DNA from: CANHVK01 sp046304235
GTDB taxonomy: Bacteria; Bacteroidota; Bacteroidia; Flavobacteriales_D; Crocinitomicaceae
Reading direction: 5' to 3'
Assembly: GCA_046304235.1 (NCBI GenBank)
Contig: JBKCEW010000182.1
Span: 1 to 12,508, forward strand
DNA: 12,508 nt
Shown piece after piece: positions 7,320 to 12,508 of this stretch. The position numbers and the translations under genes were made by a program. The notes beneath the pieces were generated by a model. That model was not told the origin of the DNA and made no database searches. It worked only from the letters and a program-made list of their open reading frames with translations. Every line of letters begins with the position of its first letter. The stretch's first letter is position 1.

Positions 7320-9305
7320 GTTTCAGAGTTTCAGCCAACTGGTGACCAACCAGAAGCAATAAAACAATTAGTTTCTGGTGTAAATAAAGAAATTCCATTT
7401 CAAACCTTATTGGGTGTAACTGGTAGTGGTAAAACATTTACTGTAGCAAATGTTATTAAAGAAATCAACCGACCAACTTTAATTTTATCTCATAATAAAA
7501 CACTTGCGGCTCAATTATATGGCGAATTCAAACAATTTTTTCCCAATAATGCTGTAGAATACTTTGTTTCGTATTACGATTATTATCAACCAGAAGCATA
7601 CCTACCTGTAACTGATACGTATATAGAAAAAGATTTAGCAATAAATGAAGAATTAGAAAAACTTCGTTTATCTGCAACATCTTCCCTACTTTCAGGGAGA
7701 AAAGATGTTATTGTTATTTCCTCTGTTTCTTGCCTTTATGGTATTGGTAACCCTAACGAATTCGAAAAAAGCATTCTTTATTTAAAAAAAGGAACAAATT
7801 ACTCAAGAAATAAATTCCTATTACGCTTAGTTGAAAACTTATATTCTAGGGCTATAGATGATTTTAAACGCGGCACATTTAGAGTTAAAGGAGATACCAT
7901 AGATGTTTTTCTAGCATATGCTGATTATGCCATTCGATTTGATTTTTGGGGTGATGAAATAGAAGGGATATACTCCATTGACCCAGTTTCATCAAAAAAA
8001 ATGGAAACCTTTGAAGATATAAATTTATATCCAGCTAATATATTTGTTACTAGTCCTGAAACCATACATAGAGCCTTAGATCAAATTGGAGAAGATATGG
8101 TGACTCAAGTTGCGGCATTTAAGAAAGAAGGTAAAATCTTAGAAGCAAAAAGATTGGAAGAACGTGTTTCCTATGATTTAGAAATGATTAGAGAATTAGG
8201 ATATTGCTCAGGAATAGAAAATTATTCTCGCTATTTTGATCAAAGAGAGCCTGGAACAAGACCTTTCTGTTTATTGGATTATTTCCCAAACGATTACTTA
8301 ATGATTATTGATGAAAGTCACGTAACTATACCACAAATTAAAGCGATGTATGGAGGTGATCGCGCGCGTAAAATCAATTTAGTTGACTATGGGTTTAGAT
8401 TACAAGCCGCTATTGATAATAGACCTCTAAAATTCGAAGAGTTCGAACAAATTACAAACCAACTGATATATGTTTCTGCAACTCCTGCCGATTACGAATT
8501 ACAAAAATCAGAGGGAGTAGTTGTTGAACAATTGATTAGACCTACTGGATTATTAGATCCAATCATTGAAGTTAGACCTTCATTAAATCAAATTGATAAC
8601 CTTATTGAAGAAATTAATTTACGAATCAACAAGAATGAACGAACTTTAGTTACTACACTCACTAAAAGAATGGCAGAAGAACTACAAAAATACCTTGACA
8701 AAATAGGAATTGCTTGTAGATACATACACAGTGATATTGATACCATTGAGAGAGTTGAAATATTACGCGATTTACGATTAGGTAATTTTGATGTACTTAT
8801 TGGAGTTAATTTACTTCGAGAAGGTCTAGATTTACCTGAAGTTTCATTAGTTGCAATAGTTGATGCAGATAAAGAAGGATTCTTAAGGGATGTAAGATCA
8901 TTAGTTCAAACCGTTGGTAGAGCTGCAAGAAACGAAAACGGTTTTGTGATTATGTATGCTGATAAAATCACTCAATCAATGCAAAAAACAATAGATGAAA
9001 CATTACGTAGAAGAAATCTTCAAATGAACTATAATCTTGAAAATGGAATAACACCTAAAGGATTAGCTAAAACAAAAGAACAAATACTAGAATCAACATC
9101 GGTTGCACTATCAGATAATTACAAGATTTCTGAACAAAAAGAATTTAAACAAGTAGCAGAAGGTACATTTGAATATGGTACAATATATTCAGAAGATAAA
9201 ATCAAGAAAATGAAAAAAGAAATGGAAAAAGCTGCAAAAAACTTAGATTTTATCGAAGCGGCAAGAATAAGGGATGAAATCAAAAAAATGGAAGCTAACA
9301 AATAA
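7305..9305 (+). CDS. uvrB: excinuclease ABC subunit UvrB
   Basis: The damage-verifying, DNA-loading helicase-like subunit of nucleotide excision repair; it receives DNA from UvrA and recruits UvrC. The 666-residue length is typical. Motifs in order: FQPTGDQPEAI (9-19); Walker A GVTGSGKT (37-44); the beta-hairpin YYDYYQPEAYLP (90-101) that inserts between DNA strands; Walker B/DEAD-type motif DESH (336-339); SATPADYE (391-398); GVNLLREGLDLPEVSL (500-515); motif VI QTVGRAARN (535-543); and a C-terminal UVR helical hairpin (about 631-662, AARIRDEIKKME) that contacts UvrC. Nothing is missing. The ATG at 7305 is supported by the alignment of MDFQLVSEFQPTGDQ with the family N-terminus. No Shine-Dalgarno sequence precedes it, and the start codon sits inside one arm of an inverted repeat with a promoter-like element immediately upstream. 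Confidence 0.98.
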   Translation: MDFQLVSEFQPTGDQPEAIKQLVSGVNKEIPFQTLLGVTGSGKTFTVANVIKEINRPTLILSHNKTLAAQLYGEFKQFFPNNAVEYFVSYYDYYQPEAYLPVTDTYIEKDLAINEELEKLRLSATSSLLSGRKDVIVISSVSCLYGIGNPNEFEKSILYLKKGTNYSRNKFLLRLVENLYSRAIDDFKRGTFRVKGDTIDVFLAYADYAIRFDFWGDEIEGIYSIDPVSSKKMETFEDINLYPANIFVTSPETIHRALDQIGEDMVTQVAAFKKEGKILEAKRLEERVSYDLEMIRELGYCSGIENYSRYFDQREPGTRPFCLLDYFPNDYLMIIDESHVTIPQIKAMYGGDRARKINLVDYGFRLQAAIDNRPLKFEEFEQITNQLIYVSATPADYELQKSEGVVVEQLIRPTGLLDPIIEVRPSLNQIDNLIEEINLRINKNERTLVTTLTKRMAEELQKYLDKIGIACRYIHSDIDTIERVEILRDLRLGNFDVLIGVNLLREGLDLPEVSLVAIVDADKEGFLRDVRSLVQTVGRAARNENGFVIMYADKITQSMQKTIDETLRRRNLQMNYNLENGITPKGLAKTKEQILESTSVALSDNYKISEQKEFKQVAEGTFEYGTIYSEDKIKKMKKEMEKAAKNLDFIEAARIRDEIKKMEANK

Positions 9306-9316
9306 TCAATTTTAAT

Positions 9317-9324
9317 TATTTTTA
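9317..9324 (+). promoter_or_regulatory. possible -7 element before the GWxTD gene
   Basis: TATTTTTA here, within the 12-mer TATTTTTACAAC (9317-9328), is identical to the element upstream of uvrB (7292-7303). It lies in the 36-bp gap after the uvrB stop, with 13 bp between the 12-mer and the ATG at 9342. No TTG is seen at the matching -33 distance, so read-through from uvrB may also supply expression. Confidence 0.3.
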
Positions 9325-9341
9325 CAACAAATAGGTGCCAA

Positions 9342-10784
9342 ATGAAAATCAAACTATTTATAATCTCTTTTTTGATTTATTTCCATACCCTTAACGCTCA
9401 AAATTCACTTAGAGCTTATTTGGATGTAAAAACTTTTCAGTCTACGAAAAAAGAAACTTACCTTGAAATATTTAATAAAATAAATGCAGAAGGACTTAAA
9501 TACAAAAATATTAATAACAAAGTGCTAGCAAAGGTTCTTTTAACACACTCAATCTATAAAAATGACAGCTTAATCATACAGAAAATTGATACATTATCAT
9601 CAGCAAATGTTATCGATAGCTTTTACAATGATATTTATACATTAAAAACAATTTTTATAAAACCAGGTAAATATAATCTTAAGGTTACCTATCAGGATCT
9701 TAATAATGATAAAATATCAAACCCTGTTTCAAATGAAATCACTGTTAATCTTGATAATAGTGAGAATAGCAAAACAGAATTGTCTAATATACAATTAGCA
9801 GATTACATTAACATAACAAAAACCAAAAATCAATTTTCAAAATATGGTTTTGATGTATTTCCTCATCTTGGAAATTATCTTTCAAATGAATGCTCTATTT
9901 TGCCATTTTACTATGAAATTTACTCTATGAATTCCGCAAACGAGAAAGTGAAAATAGAGTATAAAATCATTCAAAAAGAGACAAATCAAATTTTTTATCA
10001 ATCTAAGGATACTAATATATTTTTAAAAGGATTTGTAACTCCAATAGCACATGCTATCGATGTAAAAGAATTACCTACTGGAACTTATGATCTATCTATT
10101 TATTTTGAATGTAATAAAAATCTAGCAAATAATAAATTTGAATTTTATAGATACAATGATATTGTTTCATCGTCAGAAAAAACCACTAAAATTTTAGACC
10201 CTAACTTTCAAAAAAGTTTGAAAAATGATAGTTTAGCATTTTATGCAAAGAGCTTAATGCCAATCATGTTTAATGAAGATCAAAAAATATTATTAAAACT
10301 ATTAAAAGAAAATGATAGTTCAAAAATTAGAAATTTTATTGAAACATTCTGGTTAAGTACAAGTCCAATGAATACCTTCGAAGAATGGTTAAAATATAAA
10401 AATCAAGTATTACTAATAGAAAAACTATATAAAACACATAATGTACACGGTTTTGAAACAGAGAGAGGAAGAGTGTATTTAAAATATGGGCCTCCTACAA
10501 CGATAAAAACAAAAGAAACATCTCCTTCAGAATATCCTTATGAAATATGGCAATATGATAAAATCAAAAATTTCGCTAACAAAAGATTTGTATTTTACAA
10601 TCCAGATGTTGTTGGGAATAATTTTCGATTACTACACAGTGATATGTTAGGTGAAATAAAGAACTTTAAGTGGCCTGGTTTACTTACTAAAAGAAATAAT
10701 TCCACTATTAATGTAGACGACCCCTTAGAGGGTGGATTTGATCACTTTGGAGGTCAAAGTAGAGATCACTTTAATCAATATTGA
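9342..10784 (+). CDS. secreted GWxTD domain-containing protein
   Basis: A protein of unknown function from a family (GWxTD domain) found mainly in Bacteroidota and relatives. Residues 1-19 form a signal peptide ending in LNA-Q, with no cysteine for lipidation. The N-terminal SLRAYLDVKTFQ (22-33) and the following 250 residues look like two beta-sandwich modules; the pattern 'PGKYNLKVTYQD' and 'LPTGTYDLSIYFE' is typical of such folds. Residues 285-365 are mostly helical. The C-terminal hallmark is GFETERGRVYLKYGPP (370-385), followed by YPYEIWQYD, RFVFY and NFRLLH. The name-giving G-W-x-T-D is altered to G-F-E-T-E, although the flanking RGRVYLKYGPP is fully recognisable. The ATG has a partial purine stretch (TAGGTG) 6-11 bp upstream, unusual in this window. 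The next gene, a glycosyltransferase, starts 2 bp after the stop, which implies coupled expression. Confidence 0.8.
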   Translation: MKIKLFIISFLIYFHTLNAQNSLRAYLDVKTFQSTKKETYLEIFNKINAEGLKYKNINNKVLAKVLLTHSIYKNDSLIIQKIDTLSSANVIDSFYNDIYTLKTIFIKPGKYNLKVTYQDLNNDKISNPVSNEITVNLDNSENSKTELSNIQLADYINITKTKNQFSKYGFDVFPHLGNYLSNECSILPFYYEIYSMNSANEKVKIEYKIIQKETNQIFYQSKDTNIFLKGFVTPIAHAIDVKELPTGTYDLSIYFECNKNLANNKFEFYRYNDIVSSSEKTTKILDPNFQKSLKNDSLAFYAKSLMPIMFNEDQKILLKLLKENDSSKIRNFIETFWLSTSPMNTFEEWLKYKNQVLLIEKLYKTHNVHGFETERGRVYLKYGPPTTIKTKETSPSEYPYEIWQYDKIKNFANKRFVFYNPDVVGNNFRLLHSDMLGEIKNFKWPGLLTKRNNSTINVDDPLEGGFDHFGGQSRDHFNQY

Positions 10785-10786
10785 TA

Positions 10787-11815
10787 ATGGAAGAAATTGC
10801 TATTGTCATTCTAAATTTTAATGGTGTAAAATTTTTAGAGAAATTTTTACCTAATGTTATAAAATATAGTCCAAATTCAATAATTTATGTAGCAGACAAT
10901 CAATCTACAGATAATAGTATTGAATTTCTGAAAACAAATTTTCCAAAAGTTAATTTAATAGTAAACAAAACTAACGGAGGTTTTGCAAAAGGTTATAATG
11001 ATGCGCTAAGAGAAATAAATGCAAAGTATTATTTACTTCTTAACAGTGATATAGAAGTTACTGAAAATTGGTTAACCCCATTATACAATTGTATTCAATC
11101 AGAAAAAATTGCTGCATGTCAACCAAAAATCCTTTCTTATTATGAAAGAAATAAATTTGAACACGCAGGTGCTTGTGGAGGATTTTTAGATAAAAATTAT
11201 TATCCATTTTGTAGAGGGCGAATTTTAGACCAAACTGAGATAGATAACAAACAATATGATTTTATTCAGGAAATATTTTGGGCTAGTGGAGCGTGTTTAT
11301 TAATAAAATCGGAACTTTTTCATAAATTAAACGGTTTTGACGAGGATTTCTTTGCACATATGGAAGAAATAGATTTATGTTGGAGACTTAAAAAATTAGG
11401 TTATCAAATATATGTCAATCCGGAATCGATCGTTTATCATGTAGGAGGAGGTACATTAAATTATATGTCTCCATTTAAAACCTATTTAAATTTCAGAAAT
11501 AGTTTATTTATGATACTTAAAAATCATGAAGGAATTTATTTCTTTAAAATACTCAAAAGATTAATTCTTGATGGATTAGCTGGAGTTCTTTTTTTATTAC
11601 AAGGTCACCCAAAGCATACGATAGAAGTAATAAAAGCACACTTTGCATTCTATAAAGATTTCTTTAAAATGTTAGCTAAACGAAATGAAATAAAAAAACA
11701 AAAGACTAATTTAAATAAAGTAGGTTTATATAATGGAAGTATTTTGTGGGCAAAATATATTAAAAGAATAAAATCATACAATCTATTAAATCATCGATTA
11801 TTCTCGAATTCTTAA
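10787..11815 (+). CDS. family 2 glycosyltransferase (rhamnosyltransferase-like, non-processive type)
   Basis: A cytoplasmic, probably membrane-associated sugar transferase with a GT-A fold. Motifs: AIVILNFNG (5-13); the nucleotide-binding ADNQSTDNS (36-44); NGGFAKGYNDA (63-73); NSD (86-88) in the DxD metal position; FWASGACLLI (164-173); and FFAHMEEIDLCWRL (188-201) with the acidic catalytic-base region. A hydrophobic stretch at about 250-272 may bind the membrane. The 342-residue length fits enzymes that add single sugars such as rhamnose to lipid-linked or surface glycans; donor and acceptor are unknown. Start choice: ATG 10787 rather than the in-frame TTG at 10781. The ATG gives the usual short N-terminus before the first beta-strand and begins 2 bp after the GWxTD stop (10782-10784), consistent with translational coupling. 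No other polysaccharide genes are adjacent, so this is not an obvious O-antigen or capsule cluster. The stop overlaps that of the convergent MORN gene. Confidence 0.88.
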   Translation: MEEIAIVILNFNGVKFLEKFLPNVIKYSPNSIIYVADNQSTDNSIEFLKTNFPKVNLIVNKTNGGFAKGYNDALREINAKYYLLLNSDIEVTENWLTPLYNCIQSEKIAACQPKILSYYERNKFEHAGACGGFLDKNYYPFCRGRILDQTEIDNKQYDFIQEIFWASGACLLIKSELFHKLNGFDEDFFAHMEEIDLCWRLKKLGYQIYVNPESIVYHVGGGTLNYMSPFKTYLNFRNSLFMILKNHEGIYFFKILKRLILDGLAGVLFLLQGHPKHTIEVIKAHFAFYKDFFKMLAKRNEIKKQKTNLNKVGLYNGSILWAKYIKRIKSYNLLNHRLFSNS

Positions 11816-12508
11816 TTATCTAGACTTTTTAATTTATATGTTTGCCAATCATCAGATTTAATCCCATTTTTAAAAGTTCCAACTGATTCAAAAACATCAT
11901 CTTTGTAATAGAAATAGATTTTCCATACACCAACTTTTTGATCATTTAAATATTGTCCTTTTTCTTCAACTCGACCATCATTATAGTAATCAATATAATC
12001 TCCATTAAGTTTACCTTTTGAAAAATTTGTTTTCTTTGATAAAAGTCCAGAATCAAAATATTCAAACCATAAACCATCCTTAACATCATCTATAAAATTT
12101 CCTTTTTTAAATAAATTCCCTGAAGGATAAAAATATTTTGATTCATGTTGTTTAAATCCATTAATATAATTTTCTACACTAATAAGTTTATTGGAATCTG
12201 CATAATCTTCTTTATAACCATTTAGTTTATCTAAAAAATATATTGATTTAGTTAAAATAAATCCGTTTTCATTATAAAAATTGAATAACCCATGCCTCAA
12301 ACCATTAGAATAACTACCTTCTAATTGAACTTTTCCATTAGGGTAGTATAAAATTTGGGTGTTAATCAATGTATCATTTACATAATTAGAAAAAGATTTT
12401 TTAATACCTGTTTCGTAAAAAACTTCTACATTACCATTCATTAAACCATTTTTATAATTAATCGTCTGTTCTAACTGTCCATTATCATAATAATAATCCC
12501 AAGATCCA
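11812..12508 (-). CDS. MORN_2-repeat protein (YwqK-like), C-terminal part (partial)
   Basis: The frame is open to the right edge. Reading upstream of the ATG at 12441 gives more repeat sequence (GSWDYYYDNGQLEQ..., codons from 12507), so that ATG is internal and the true start is outside the window. The visible 231 residues are almost entirely tandem units of about 23 residues with the pattern G-x-W/y-x-x-Y-Y-x-x-G-x-x-x-x-x-x-x-Y-x-x-G-x-x-x. I count nine units plus a short tenth, for example GDYIDYYNDGRVEEKGQYLNDQKV and GLWFEYFDSGLLSKKTNFSKGKLN. The last unit ends at DDWQTYKLKSLDN. Such proteins are often named 'toxin-antitoxin system YwqK family antitoxin'. No toxin gene is beside it here, so that label carries no functional weight. 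Whether it has a signal peptide cannot be seen. It converges on the glycosyltransferase. Confidence 0.85.
   Translation of the reverse strand, partial: GSWDYYYDNGQLEQTINYKNGLMNGNVEVFYETGIKKSFSNYVNDTLINTQILYYPNGKVQLEGSYSNGLRHGLFNFYNENGFILTKSIYFLDKLNGYKEDYADSNKLISVENYINGFKQHESKYFYPSGNLFKKGNFIDDVKDGLWFEYFDSGLLSKKTNFSKGKLNGDYIDYYNDGRVEEKGQYLNDQKVGVWKIYFYYKDDVFESVGTFKNGIKSDDWQTYKLKSLDN

Noticed and set aside
10781..10783. TTG at 10781 as the start of the second glycosyltransferase
   Set aside because: It would add only two residues and overlap the previous stop. The ATG at 10787 is conventional and gives the normal family N-terminus.
12439..12441. ATG at 12441 (minus) as the start of the MORN protein
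   Set aside because: The frame stays open to the window edge, and the upstream codons encode another good MORN_2 unit, so this Met is internal.
1..12508. A defence, toxin-antitoxin or mobile-element system
   Set aside because: I looked on both strands for nucleases, reverse transcriptases, transposases, repeats with spacers and small toxin pairs. Every frame is explained by housekeeping or envelope genes.

Overview
The window looks like ordinary chromosome from a low-GC, AT-rich member of the Bacteroidota, most likely Flavobacteriales. The evidence is the gene families: a TamB-like gene divergent from tsaD, a PafA-type alkaline phosphatase, a GWxTD-domain protein and MORN_2 repeats. In addition, almost no start codon has a purine-rich Shine-Dalgarno sequence, and several starts lie just downstream of the Bacteroidota -7 promoter element TAnnTTTG. 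I see no rRNA, tRNA, CRISPR array, insertion sequence, prophage gene or plasmid function. The longest gap between genes is 155 bp, so no long stretch lacks a gene.

Layout from left to right. (1) The 5' part of a tamB-like gene runs leftwards out of the window (1-1218, minus). (2) Divergent from it, only 21 bp away, are tsaD (tRNA t6A37 synthesis) and an RsmF-like rRNA m5C methyltransferase, 3 bp apart and probably one transcript. (3) A secreted PafA-type alkaline phosphatase (minus) converges on the methyltransferase with a 1-bp gap. (4) Across a 155-bp divergent promoter region is a membrane glycosyltransferase of the CESA/CslA-like GT2 type. It carries a signal peptide and a periplasmic CarboxypepD_reg-like domain at its N-terminus. 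(5) uvrB follows. Its start codon lies in one arm of a 16-bp perfect inverted repeat, and a candidate promoter lies in the left arm and loop. (6) After uvrB come a secreted GWxTD-domain protein and, 2 bp later, a second, soluble-type GT2 glycosyltransferase. (7) A MORN_2-repeat protein on the minus strand converges on that glycosyltransferase. Their stop codons share the palindrome TTAA, and the gene is still open at the right edge.

How the genes fit together: tsaD and rsmF-like both serve the translation machinery, and uvrB is DNA repair. tamB, pafA, the two glycosyltransferases, the GWxTD protein and probably the MORN protein concern the cell envelope. I see no defence, toxin or mobile system. 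The items most worth a second look are the domain fusion on the membrane glycosyltransferase, the inverted repeat over the uvrB start, and the tight GWxTD-GT2 pair.
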